A stretch of 64,000 nt of DNA from Cupriavidus basilensis (lineage in GTDB: Bacteria > Pseudomonadota > Gammaproteobacteria > Burkholderiales > Burkholderiaceae): contig NZ_CP062804.1 of assembly GCF_008801925.2 (NCBI RefSeq), positions 2,294,001-2,358,000 on the forward strand, written 5' to 3'. The notes beneath the pieces were generated by a model. That model had not been told where the DNA came from. It made no database searches and was given only the letters and a program-made list of their open reading frames with translations. This document shows, piece after piece, positions 9,494 through 17,155 of this stretch (positions are counted from its first letter, which is position 1; every line of letters starts with the position of its first letter). A program made the position numbers and the translations under genes.

Positions 9494-11092
9494 ATGAAAG
9501 ACAGTTTTCGCCAGCGCATGGCATGGCTTCATACCTGGTGCGGCCTGGCCTGCGGCTGGCTGCTCTGCGCCATTTTCCTGACCGGCACGCTGAGTGTGTT
9601 TCGCGAACCGATTACGCGCTGGATGCAGGCGCAGCCGGCATTGCCCGCCAGCACGGAGGCGATCGTGCTCACGCAAGCCGAGGTGCTCCAGCGCGCGGCG
9701 CGCTACCTTGCCGCGACCGCGCCGGATGCCAGCCTCTGGGGCATGGATATGCCCCGGCACGAAGGCGACGCGATCCATCTGTGGCAAGCCGGGAGCAGAT
9801 CGCCCGCCATTCGGCAAGCCGCGATGGACCCGCGCACCGGCACGCTGCTGCCGGTGCCCTGGGGCCGGCACACGGAAGGCGGCCGGCATTTCATGGCTTT
9901 CCACTATTCGCTGGAAGCCGGCCTGGCGGGCTTCTGGGTGGTCGGGGCGATGGCAATGGGCATGCTGGTGGCGCTCGTATCCGGCGTTGTCGTGCACAAG
10001 CGCATCTTCCAGGACTTCTTTACCTTCCGTCCCGGCAAGGGGCAGCGCTCCTGGCTCGATGCGCACAACGCCACGGCCGTGCTGGCGCTGCCCTTCCTGT
10101 TCATGATCGTCTACACCGGCCTCGCCATCTTCTATACGAGCTATGTGCCATTGCCGCTGCATGCAGCCTACGGATGGGATGACAATGCGTTCAGCCAATT
10201 CCAGGGCGAGTTATCGCCCAAAACGCCGTTGCTGCGCCCCCGCACGGGAAAGGCAGCCGCAATGCACGACCTTGCACCTTTGCTGCGGCAGGCGCGGGCA
10301 CTAACGGGCAGCCCAGCGAGCCGCCTCATCGTCGAACGCCCCGCAGACACCAGCATGGTAATCAAGATCCTGGGGCGCACGCCCGACACCGGAACCTCCC
10401 GCCGCATTCTCAACGAGGCCGGCAGCGTCACCTTTGATGGCGTCACCGGCGCCGTGCTCGACGTAAAGCGGTCCGATCCAGCCGATGCGCACTCGGCGAA
10501 GGACATTCACCGCGTCATGGAGCAGTTGCACCTGGTGGGCTTCGGTGGATGGACGATGAAGTGGCTGTATTTCTTCAGTGGCCTGTCTGGTACGGCCATG
10601 ATGGCCACCGGCACCCTCCTCTTCACCATCAAGAGACGCAAGAAGAGCGAGCATGAGTTCGGCACCTTCACCGCACGCGTCTATCGCTGCATCGAGGCAT
10701 TGAACGTCGCGGCCATCGCCGGCCTCTGCATTGCCTGCATCGCCTACCTGTACGGCAACCGGTTGATCCCCGCCGACCTGCCCGACCGCGCCACGTGGGA
10801 GATCCGCATCTTCTTTTACGCCTGGCTGGCAACGCTGCTGCACGCCACGGTCCGGCCGCCAGTCCGGGCCTGGATGGCGCAATTGTCGGCAGGCGCGCTG
10901 CTCTGCCTCGGCTTGCCATTACTCAACGCGCTGAGCACCGCGGAGCAGGCCTGGACCTACGCCTCGCGGGCGGACTGGGAGCGTGCGGGCGTGGAACTGA
11001 CGGTGATCGGCTTCGGCCTTGCGCTCGCATTTTCGGCCTGGCAAGTCCGGCGCGGCTGGTCGGGGCGGGCAACGCCGGCGGTGAAGACATGA
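9494..11092 (+). CDS. PepSY-associated membrane protein, probable periplasmic ferri-siderophore reductase
   Basis: 532 residues with an N-terminal membrane helix (TWCGLACGWLLCAIFLTGTL), a PepSY periplasmic segment, and further helices near 145-165, 195-215, 350-375 and four toward the C-terminus. The arrangement resembles PiuB/FoxB proteins, which are encoded next to TonB receptors and reduce iron released from siderophores in the periplasm. It starts 30 bp after the receptor stop and its own stop overlaps the next start (ATGA), so it is part of the same operon. Confidence 0.82.
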   Translation: MKDSFRQRMAWLHTWCGLACGWLLCAIFLTGTLSVFREPITRWMQAQPALPASTEAIVLTQAEVLQRAARYLAATAPDASLWGMDMPRHEGDAIHLWQAGSRSPAIRQAAMDPRTGTLLPVPWGRHTEGGRHFMAFHYSLEAGLAGFWVVGAMAMGMLVALVSGVVVHKRIFQDFFTFRPGKGQRSWLDAHNATAVLALPFLFMIVYTGLAIFYTSYVPLPLHAAYGWDDNAFSQFQGELSPKTPLLRPRTGKAAAMHDLAPLLRQARALTGSPASRLIVERPADTSMVIKILGRTPDTGTSRRILNEAGSVTFDGVTGAVLDVKRSDPADAHSAKDIHRVMEQLHLVGFGGWTMKWLYFFSGLSGTAMMATGTLLFTIKRRKKSEHEFGTFTARVYRCIEALNVAAIAGLCIACIAYLYGNRLIPADLPDRATWEIRIFFYAWLATLLHATVRPPVRAWMAQLSAGALLCLGLPLLNALSTAEQAWTYASRADWERAGVELTVIGFGLALAFSAWQVRRGWSGRATPAVKT

Positions 11093-11403
11093 GCAGCAAG
11101 CCCACCCAGGCCGTATCGGCGCGCTACCGCTGGATGGTCGCCTGCCAGGTGCTGGCAGCGACGCTCGGCGGCTACGCGCTGGCCTCGTTGTTCGCGGCTA
11201 TGCTGGCGCTGGCGCTGCCGGTCGTCGCCGGCGTTTCACGCGCGGCCAGCGTGCTCGTGGCCACGCTGCTTGCCTTTGCGTTTTACACGGCGGTGGCGAT
11301 CTGGGTGTTCAGCACGCGCAGCGCCATGCGAGCGTGGGCCGGGCTGGTCATCGGCGCTGCCGTGTTCGGCGTAGTGTTCATCGCCTTGCGGGGCGCAGCA
11401 TGA
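11089..11403 (+). CDS. DUF3649-type small membrane protein of iron uptake operon
   Basis: 104 residues with about three hydrophobic helices (VLAATLGGYALASLFAAMLALALP, VLVATLLAFAFYTAVAIWVF, GLVIGAAVFGVVFIAL). It overlaps the PepSY gene by four bases (ATGA), which is how DUF3649 proteins usually occur with PepSY iron transport genes. It is probably an accessory subunit of that membrane protein; no catalytic motif is visible. Confidence 0.75.
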   Translation: MSSKPTQAVSARYRWMVACQVLAATLGGYALASLFAAMLALALPVVAGVSRAASVLVATLLAFAFYTAVAIWVFSTRSAMRAWAGLVIGAAVFGVVFIALRGAA

Positions 11404-11614
11404 CCGCGCGGTTCGTGGCGCAAGCCCGCACGCGCAGTTGCGAAACTACATCTACGGCAAGTCATCCTGACACTCTCGCTGTTTTCACCTATATTCAGGG
11501 ACACAGTCCGACGTCTGAAGCCGGAACGTTAGGTGCCGACGTTTCATGCCCCGCGCGATGCCGCGAGGATTTCCGCACGAGGAACCATGTTCCCGGATCC
11601 GTAAAGGAATCACG

Positions 11615-12094
11615 ATGAATCGCCGCAACGTTCTGGTTCTCGCCGCAACATCGGTCGCCGGTCTGCACGCTGCGGGCGCAAGCGCACAGCAGTCCTCCGG
11701 CATTGAAGCGATCAAGGCCGCCAACCAGGCTTTCTATGCCGCCCTCTCCGCGAGGGACACCAAGGCAATGGTGGCCCTGTGGGCTAACAAACCCTATGTT
11801 GTCAATATCGGGCCCCGAAGCAAGACCGTAGCCGTCGGATACGCAGATGCCGTGTCCGGGTACTGGCCAGCCGCCTTTGATGCCTTCTCCGAGATGGCGG
11901 TGTCGCCTGCATCGATCGATCAAGTCCAGACCGACGGAAAACTGGCCTGGGTCATCGGCACCGAGAGCGCCGTGCTCCAACCCAGGGCCGGCGGCGAAGC
12001 GCTGAAGTTCGAGACTTTCTTTACGAATATCTTTGAGAAAAACGGTAGCCGGTGGTTGTTGGTTTCTCACCATGCGCAGGTGATTCCGAAATAA
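11615..12094 (+). CDS. Exported NTF2/SnoaL-like domain protein
   Basis: 159 residues from the ATG at 11615, which has AAAGGA just upstream. The N-terminus (MNRRNVLVLAATSVAGLHAAGASAQ) is a signal sequence with a twin arginine, possibly Tat or Sec. The mature part (IKAANQAFYAALSARDTKAMVALWA, followed by a beta-rich half ending WLLVSHHAQV) is an NTF2-like cone fold of the SgcJ/DUF4440 type. Such proteins bind small ligands or act as isomerases. No partner is evident: the iron operon ends 211 bp upstream and the following region is degenerate. Confidence 0.7.
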   Translation: MNRRNVLVLAATSVAGLHAAGASAQQSSGIEAIKAANQAFYAALSARDTKAMVALWANKPYVVNIGPRSKTVAVGYADAVSGYWPAAFDAFSEMAVSPASIDQVQTDGKLAWVIGTESAVLQPRAGGEALKFETFFTNIFEKNGSRWLLVSHHAQVIPK

Positions 12095-12237
12095 CGGGCT
12101 GCCGTTGGGAAACTGGACCAAGAAGCAGTTTCAAGATGAAGCGAAGCGGTTCTGGCCGGGCGCGCGGCCGCAGACATTACAACTGGTACGGCCGAGGCCG
12201 CGCAATGACGCCAGGATCTTTTTGAAATGACCTCTAG

Positions 12238-12575
12238 ATCGTCCGATATCTCCCGATAGACGAGCCCAGCACCATCGACAGCGCGAGCAAAACGGTCGCG
12301 ACACTGATTGTCAGTGGCGGCAGCCGGCACGCCCTGAGCGTCATTCTCGCAAGCCTTGTCACGCGGCGCGATCTGGTTGCCGTGTCATCCCTGACCTACC
12401 CCGGTTTCAAGCGCGCTGCAAAACTGCTGGGCATTCCCCTGGCCAGCGTTCCGATCGACGCCGACGGCATCATGCCGGACGCGCTCGACGCGGTTTGCCG
12501 CAAACACGCAGGCCGGGTGCGCATCGTCTACACCATGCCCACGGTTCACAGCCCCACCGGGAGCGTGATGCCGCT
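12238..12575 (+). pseudogene. Remnant of a MocR/aminotransferase class I gene
   Basis: In the frame passing through 12301, the translation reads IVSGGSRHALSVILASLV, VAVSSLTYPGFKRAAKLLGIPLASV, DGIMPDALDA and VYTMPTVHSPTGSVMP. This is the aminotransferase half of a MocR (GntR-type, PLP-binding) regulator, including the conserved TYPG and P-T-x-x-PTG segments. No winged-helix N-terminus precedes it (stop at 12223) and the family similarity ends abruptly near 12575, so only an internal ~110-residue piece survives. The 5' flank (12095-12237) shows nothing recognisable. Confidence 0.75.
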
Positions 12576-12643
12576 CGCATGGGGACGCCACAGTCTATAC
12601 TTGGCGTTTGGCAGCCAAGCTGCTTTCACGATGCTGCAGGGCC

Positions 12644-13177
12644 ATGAAGACAAAGATCATTCTGTTGCGCGGTGTAACGCCGACGGGAAAGAACAAGGTG
12701 CTCATGGCACCGCTGCGCGCTGCGCTGGAAGAAGCGGGGCTCGCCAACGTGAGAACCTACATCCAGAGTGGCAATGTCATTGCATCGACGAATCTGAACC
12801 AGTCCGCCATCGAGGACCTGGTTCACGATGTCATCAAGGAACGGTTTGGTGGCGATATCAAAGTCCTGGCAAGGTCGGCACCGTACTTCAACGAGGCGAT
12901 GGACAACAACCCGTTCAAGGGCGCCGATCCCGCAAAGCTCTATTTCACGCTGCTGTCAGCCGGGCCTGAAGATGCGTTGCTCGGCGCGTTCCATGCACTT
13001 GGACATGCGCCAGACCAGGTACAAGTGGTCGGCGACATGGCGTATGTGTTATGCGCCACGAAATACAGCGACCTGAAGGCCAACAACAATTTCATCGAGA
13101 GAAAGCTCAAGGTGGCCGCGACGACCCGTAATTTCAATACGATCTCGAAGCTCATTGCGCTCGGTGCTATCGGCTGA
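12644..13177 (+). CDS. DUF1697 domain-containing protein
   Basis: 177 residues matching the DUF1697 family from end to end: ILLRGVTPTGKNKVLMAPLRAALEEAGLANVRTYIQSGNVI at the N-terminus and FNTISKLIAL at the C-terminus. The family is small, cytoplasmic and of unknown biochemical role. The ATG at 12644 was chosen because the family starts directly with M-K-T-x-I-x-LLRGV. It stands alone next to a degraded gene; a TATACTT at about 12595 may be its -10 element. Confidence 0.82.
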   Translation: MKTKIILLRGVTPTGKNKVLMAPLRAALEEAGLANVRTYIQSGNVIASTNLNQSAIEDLVHDVIKERFGGDIKVLARSAPYFNEAMDNNPFKGADPAKLYFTLLSAGPEDALLGAFHALGHAPDQVQVVGDMAYVLCATKYSDLKANNNFIERKLKVAATTRNFNTISKLIALGAIG

Positions 13178-13215
13178 CGGCGTTCTTGCTGAATTTTCTT
13201 TGAAACGATCTCAAT

Positions 13216-13809
13216 ATGAAAAGAACACTACTGCTGCCGATCTGCGCAGCGCTCATCGTCCAGATTTATGGTTGCGGAGAGAAAGCCAAAGTCGAGGCAA
13301 ATCCCGCGCCTTCCAGCGTCGCCCAGCAGCCTGCTGCAACGCTGTCGATCGAGTCCGTGGCAAGTAACACGCACGGTTTCAATGCCGGCAATGTGCTCAG
13401 CGCCAGGAAGATCTATATCTTCTTTGATCCGCAGTGCCCCCATTGCGGTGAGCTCTGGAAGGCAGCGAAGCCACTGCTGTCGTCCGCGCACTTCATCTGG
13501 ATCCCGGTCGGACTGCTGACCCCGGAAAAATCCGCGCTGCAGAGCGCCTACCTGCTCGGTAGCCAGAACGCTGTCAGGGACATGGACAATCATGAAGCCT
13601 TGCTCGACGCGCGCAAGGGTGGGCTTGAGGTCTCCGCCGCACAGACCCCGGAAAATGCCGTGAGCCAGGTCAAGGCCAACACCGAGTACTTTCTACGCTT
13701 GAAGCTGGACAGCGTGCCATTTGCCGTTTATCAGGGCCCTGGGGGCGAGATGTTGACGTTCTCGGGAGCGCTGACTACCGAGGCACTCAAAGAGCGGCTC
13801 GGCATATAG
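13216..13809 (+). CDS. Thioredoxin-fold thiol oxidoreductase lipoprotein (DsbG/DsbC-like)
   Basis: 197 residues. A lipoprotein signal is likely (LIVQIYGC, Cys at about residue 20). A DsbC/G-type catalytic domain follows, with IFFDPQCPHCGELW and active-site C74-P-H-C77, and a cis-Pro loop near DSVPFAVY. It lacks the full N-terminal dimerisation domain of DsbG, so it is a short, membrane-anchored periplasmic variant. It probably reduces or isomerises disulphides, or reduces sulfenylated proteins; the substrate is unknown. Confidence 0.8.
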   Translation: MKRTLLLPICAALIVQIYGCGEKAKVEANPAPSSVAQQPAATLSIESVASNTHGFNAGNVLSARKIYIFFDPQCPHCGELWKAAKPLLSSAHFIWIPVGLLTPEKSALQSAYLLGSQNAVRDMDNHEALLDARKGGLEVSAAQTPENAVSQVKANTEYFLRLKLDSVPFAVYQGPGGEMLTFSGALTTEALKERLGI

Positions 13810-13902
13810 TCAGCCGTTGTTTCCCAGCCTGGCAAACTACCTGAACGTGATGGCGTGAGCGCTGCACGATTTCACCCAATGAACCTGAGAACGGACAAGA
13901 CC

Positions 13903-14688
13903 ATGTGGAAGCACCCCGTACGCCAAACCCTTGCCGCATTCGCGGCCACCCTGGCGTTACCCGCACTGGCCGGTATCGTGACGGGCACGGCGACCTATCG
14001 CGAGCGTATCGCGCTGCCTCCCGATGCCGTGTTCGAAGTCACGCTGCAAGATGTGTCGCGCGCGGGCGCGCCAGCCCTGGTTATCGACCGGTCCACGCTG
14101 GATCCGGCGGGGCAGCCGCCCTTCCATTTCGGGGTTGCCTACCAGGACCAGGCGATCGAGCCTGACCATCGCTATGCCGTGCGAGCGGTGATCCGGCAGC
14201 ATGGCCGGTTGCTGTTCACCACCGACACGCATGTCCCGGCGCTGGACGGCAACAACGCGCCGCTCCAGTTGCAACTGGTATCGGCTTCCAGGGGCGAGGA
14301 GAAGCCGTCAGAAAAGCCAGCTGCACAGGTGCCTGACAGCCCGTTGCGCGGGACCTACTGGAAGCTCACGCGGCTGGGCGATGCGCCGGTCAGCGTGGCG
14401 GAGCGCCAGCGCGAACCGCACCTGATCCTCGCCACGCACGAAGCGCGGCTGTCAGGCAATGGCGGCTGTAACAGCCTGATGGGCGGCTATGAAGCCGATG
14501 GCGACCGGCTTCGCTTCAAGGGCCTGGCAGGCACCATGATGGCCTGCGCGCAGGGCATGGCCCAGGAAACGCAGTTTCTGCACGCACTGGAAACGGTACG
14601 GCGCTATCGCATTGCGGGCCGCCAACTCGACCTGCTCGGCGCAGACAATGCCGTGGTGGCGAGCTTCGAGTCTGTAGCGCTGCGGTAG
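13903..14688 (+). CDS. YbaY-like / META (HslJ-like) two-domain exported protein
   Basis: 261 residues from the ATG at 13903, which gives a clean signal peptide (MWKHPVRQTLAAFAATLALPALA); in-frame starts at 13855 and 13879 would lengthen it. The first domain (GTATYRERIALPPDAVFEVTLQDVSRADAPA-like, FHFGVAYD-like) is a YbaY beta-sandwich. The second (LRGTYWKLTRLGDAPV ... NGGCNSLMGGYEADGDRLRFKGLAGTMMAC) is a META domain like HslJ. Both are envelope stress-associated folds of unclear function. This pairing is common in proteobacterial lipoproteins, but no lipobox Cys is seen here. Confidence 0.8.
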   Translation: MWKHPVRQTLAAFAATLALPALAGIVTGTATYRERIALPPDAVFEVTLQDVSRAGAPALVIDRSTLDPAGQPPFHFGVAYQDQAIEPDHRYAVRAVIRQHGRLLFTTDTHVPALDGNNAPLQLQLVSASRGEEKPSEKPAAQVPDSPLRGTYWKLTRLGDAPVSVAERQREPHLILATHEARLSGNGGCNSLMGGYEADGDRLRFKGLAGTMMACAQGMAQETQFLHALETVRRYRIAGRQLDLLGADNAVVASFESVALR

Positions 14689-14762
14689 AAGAGGCGGCCC
14701 ATCCAATCATCGAATCCGTAGGTCTCTCCGCAGTGTGTGCGAGCCTCCCCGTGCTTTGGTGC

Positions 14763-14900
14763 ATGACATCGAACTGGGCACACTCCGGCGGCTCGGATCT
14801 CGGCGACTTGTGGCCGGTGATTTTTCTGGGCATCTTCGTGCCGATGAGCGTGACGTCTGTCCTGACCGGCTGGTTTGTCCGGCGTGCGTCCCGGGGATAA
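14763..14900 (+). CDS. Possible small single-span membrane protein (45 residues)
   Basis: An ATG-initiated frame of 45 codons. After a short polar N-terminus it encodes one hydrophobic helix (LWPVIFLGIFVPMSVTSVL) and a positively charged tail (WFVRRASRG), consistent with a small inner-membrane protein obeying the positive-inside rule. No clear ribosome-binding site is visible and no family is recognised. It could equally be the end of a decayed membrane gene. Confidence 0.3.
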   Translation: MTSNWAHSGGSDLGDLWPVIFLGIFVPMSVTSVLTGWFVRRASRG

Positions 14901-15079
14901 GTCCCATGCTCTCGACATTTTCCGAGCGTTGCACCCCCTGGCGCTGCGCGATCAGCTGCTCGCTTGAGTGTTGCCATGCAGGACTCACGCTGCAGTCCAG
15001 GCCTGGCTTGCGCGCAGATGACTGCGGCCGCCTCGCAGCGGATACGGGCCTGACCGGAAGTCGTGATGCACGTCATTCC

Positions 15080-15126
15080 GCATCATACGATGCTAAAATT
15101 GATGCCGATCGACAACGGAGATTGGC
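15080..15126 (+). promoter_or_regulatory. Probable vapBC promoter/operator
   Basis: The palindrome GCAT-catacg-ATGC (15080-15093) abuts a -10-like TAAAAT (15094-15099) just before vapB. GATGCCGATC follows, repeating half of the palindrome. VapBC complexes normally autorepress at such sites; the assignment here is inference. Confidence 0.45.
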
Positions 15127-15324
15127 ATGCGCACCACACTTGCTTTGGATGACGACTTGCTGGCCAAAGCCCAAGCCCTGACCGGCCTGTCCGAGAAATC
15201 CTCCCTCGTCCGCGAAGCGCTGCGCGCGCTGATCGAGCGCGAAAGCGCACGCCGTCTGAGTCGCCTCGGCGGCACTGAACCTGCCTTGGAGCCGGCGGCA
15301 CGCCGCCGGTCGGAGCCCGTGTGA
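15127..15324 (+). CDS. vapB: VapB-type antitoxin
   Basis: 65 residues beginning MRTTLALDDDLLAKAQALTGLSEKS, the ribbon-helix-helix DNA-binding half of the VapB/DUF2191 antitoxin family. An Arg/Ala/Pro-rich tail follows that would wrap around the toxin. The stop overlaps the GTG start of the PIN-domain toxin, so the two are translationally coupled. It should neutralise VapC and repress the operon. Confidence 0.88.
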   Translation: MRTTLALDDDLLAKAQALTGLSEKSSLVREALRALIERESARRLSRLGGTEPALEPAARRRSEPV

Positions 15325-15692
15325 TCCTCGTCGACACCTCGGTCTGGATTGACCACCTGCGTGCCGGAGATGCGGCGCTAGCCGCCTTGCTCGATGCCAA
15401 TCGCGTCTTGGCCCATCCATTTGTGATAGGTGAGATCGCGCTGGGAAGCCTGCGACAGCGTGATCTGGTGCTGGGGGCACTGCGCGACCTGCCGCGCGCC
15501 GTGGTGGCGACGGACGATGAGGTCGACCGGATGATTGAAGACCAGGTTCTGTACGGACTGGGTATTGGCTATGTCGACGCGCATCTGTTGGCCGCCACGC
15601 GGCTGACGCCCGGGAGTGCCTTATGGACGCGCGACCGACGCCTGCTGGCGGTTGCGGATCGCCTGGGACTGGCCGCGCGGCCAGCGCACTAG
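15321..15692 (+). CDS. vapC: VapC-type PIN-domain ribonuclease toxin
   Basis: 123 residues. The PIN acidic residues are in place: Asp in VDTSVWIDH near residue 5, Glu in HPFVIGEIALGS, and Asp residues in DDEVDRMIE and GIGYVDAHLLAAT, which together bind Mg2+ for RNA cleavage. GTG start overlapping the vapB stop (GTGA). VapC toxins cut tRNA or rRNA and stop growth when freed from VapB. The toxin is full length and its catalytic residues are intact. Confidence 0.9.
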   Translation: MILVDTSVWIDHLRAGDAALAALLDANRVLAHPFVIGEIALGSLRQRDLVLGALRDLPRAVVATDDEVDRMIEDQVLYGLGIGYVDAHLLAATRLTPGSALWTRDRRLLAVADRLGLAARPAH

Positions 15693-15906
15693 CCACTGGT
15701 TGCCCCGCCGGGAACCATCAAGAAAGCGCCACTTTTTGCAGACAAGCCACACAGGTCGCGGGTAAAGTGCAGTTTTAGTCGCGTGTCTCCACACCACGTG
15801 CTGGGTCACATCACCCGTCAACCCGTCAATCCGAGCGACGGATTGTCGCCGTGGGCGGTAGCGCTCAGGCTTCACTCAAATCAGCGTTTCTGACCGACTT
15901 TCCGCG

Positions 15907-15928
15907 ACCTATTACCTATTTACCTATT
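15907..15928 (+). repeat. Three tandem ACCTATT repeats upstream of a hypothetical gene
   Basis: ACCTATT occurs at 15907-15913, 15914-15920 and 15922-15928, ending just before the ribosome-binding site (CGGAG) of the gene at 15945. It could be a slippage-prone tract or an unusual leader. The preceding 15693-15906 holds nothing recognised. Confidence 0.6.
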
Positions 15929-15944
15929 ACTCCGGAGCGTGACA

Positions 15945-16397
15945 ATGAATCCAGATTCCGATTCAATTTTTTCCAACCTCGACAAGGCGGCCGCAGAGGC
16001 CCGCGCACAGGGTGACAAATGGATTGTGATCGATCGCATCTACGAACACCTGGATGCGCTAGAAAGCCAAGACTATCAAGATGTCCTGGCACGCATACTG
16101 GCCCTGATCGAAAAGTATCCCGAGCTGGATTATGGTGGTCCTGGCCCCTTCGGGTCGCTGATTGAGCGCCAGCCCGTCGGCGCCTATGCAGCGCAGTTGC
16201 TGGCGTCACTAAAGCGGCAGCCGAGCACGCAGGTGGTGGGGTTCCTGGACCGCATGATGCGCATGGACGAAGCCGAGCGCGAGGAGCAAGGCGGCCCAAC
16301 CGTTGCGGCCTTCCTGGATGCGCTTGACGCGGTGCTGCGGCATCCCGCCGCGAACGACGATTGCAGAGAGTTTGCTCGGATGTGCCTGACGCCGTGA
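15945..16397 (+). CDS. Hypothetical cytoplasmic protein
   Basis: 150 residues, soluble and mostly helical (SNLDKAAAEARAQGDKWIVIDRIYEHLDAL ... IEKYPELDYGGPGPFGSLIER ... FLDRMMRMDEAEREEQGG). ATG at 15945 preceded by CGGAG at good spacing. The size, acidic character and solitary position recall immunity proteins of polymorphic toxin systems, but no toxin is adjacent and I do not recognise the family, so no function is given. Confidence 0.6.
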   Translation: MNPDSDSIFSNLDKAAAEARAQGDKWIVIDRIYEHLDALESQDYQDVLARILALIEKYPELDYGGPGPFGSLIERQPVGAYAAQLLASLKRQPSTQVVGFLDRMMRMDEAEREEQGGPTVAAFLDALDAVLRHPAANDDCREFARMCLTP

Positions 16398-16696
16398 GCG
16401 CCAGGACCTGGTGTTTGGAAGCCGCATATCTGCTACGCGAGCTCGCTGTAAAAATGCCTTATCAGACGTACCAACACAGCCTCCTTGCCGTTGATCGTCG
16501 GAATGACGCGGATACCCGGAGTGGCGCGGTTTCGGCTATCGCGCCACAATCGCGCCACTTCTGATGGGAATCGCGCCAATCTCCTGTGCCTTCGGCGCAT
16601 ATCCGGGTTGCGCCTGTGTCAAAATGACGCGCAGCCTGCCTGATCGCACTTTACCTTGGCTGGGGTAGACTGCGCCGCGCCCGCTCCCATATAACA
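16398..16696. promoter_or_regulatory. Upstream region of the DUF2946-TonB-PepSY operon with repeated ATCGCGCCA
   Basis: ATCGCGCCA occurs three times in direct orientation at 16538-16546, 16549-16557 and 16570-16578, spaced 11 and 21 bp, i.e. about one and two helical turns, with an inverted GTGGCGCGG at 16521-16529. The regular phasing suggests a protein-binding array upstream of the metal uptake genes. The rest of the stretch shows no gene. Confidence 0.45.
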
Positions 16697-17071
16697 ATGA
16701 CGCTTATCCGCCGCATCCGCTTGACCGCATGGCTTGGCCTGATCGCCATGTGGCTCATCGTGCTTGCGCCGGCAGTCAGCCAGTTTGTGGCTGCGGCCCA
16801 GGCCAGCGATCCCGCAGCCGTCATCTGCTCGGCCGCCCACCCGGGCGATGCACCGCATGACATGCCGGGCAGCTCGATGAACGCCTGCGGCTATTGCGAT
16901 CTGCTGGCGGACCATGTGCCGCTGCCTAACCTTGCGCCTGCGGCGCTGTCGGCGATCCCGCTGCTGGTGGTCGCCACGTCGCACGTGCTGGTCACCCGCT
17001 TCACGCCACTCGGGGCTTTTCCGTCAGGACGCCCCAGGGACCCTCCGGCCCTGCCTCAATCCAGTCTGTAA
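16697..17071 (+). CDS. DUF2946-family protein of a metal uptake operon
   Basis: 124 residues: an N-terminal membrane helix (LTAWLGLIAMWLIVLAPAVSQFV), then a segment with a His/Cys/Met-containing motif (CSAAHPGDAPHDMPGSSMNACGYCDLL), and a second hydrophobic stretch. This is the pattern of DUF2946 proteins, which usually sit beside TonB receptors and PepSY proteins and are often copper- or iron-linked. The Cys/Met/His cluster could bind a metal ion in the periplasm. The TonB receptor begins 84 bp downstream. Confidence 0.78.
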   Translation: MTLIRRIRLTAWLGLIAMWLIVLAPAVSQFVAAAQASDPAAVICSAAHPGDAPHDMPGSSMNACGYCDLLADHVPLPNLAPAALSAIPLLVVATSHVLVTRFTPLGAFPSGRPRDPPALPQSSL

Positions 17072-17155
17072 GCAACGCACGCCCTTTGGCGTGATCGTGG
17101 CGTCCGCGCGCACCTGCGCGCGGGCGCCGGACAACGATTTGAGGTAGACCCAATC

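Larger units (their letters stand above)
14689..15126. other. Intergenic region with only a possible small ORF and the vapBC promoter
   Basis: Apart from the 45-codon frame at 14763-14900 and the palindromic promoter region next to vapB, nothing is recognised. The other open frames are short and without family resemblance. Confidence 0.5.

Noticed and set aside
7862..10198. 778-codon minus-strand frame across the TonB receptor and PepSY genes
   Set aside because: It spans two well-supported genes on the opposite strand and has no recognisable domain.
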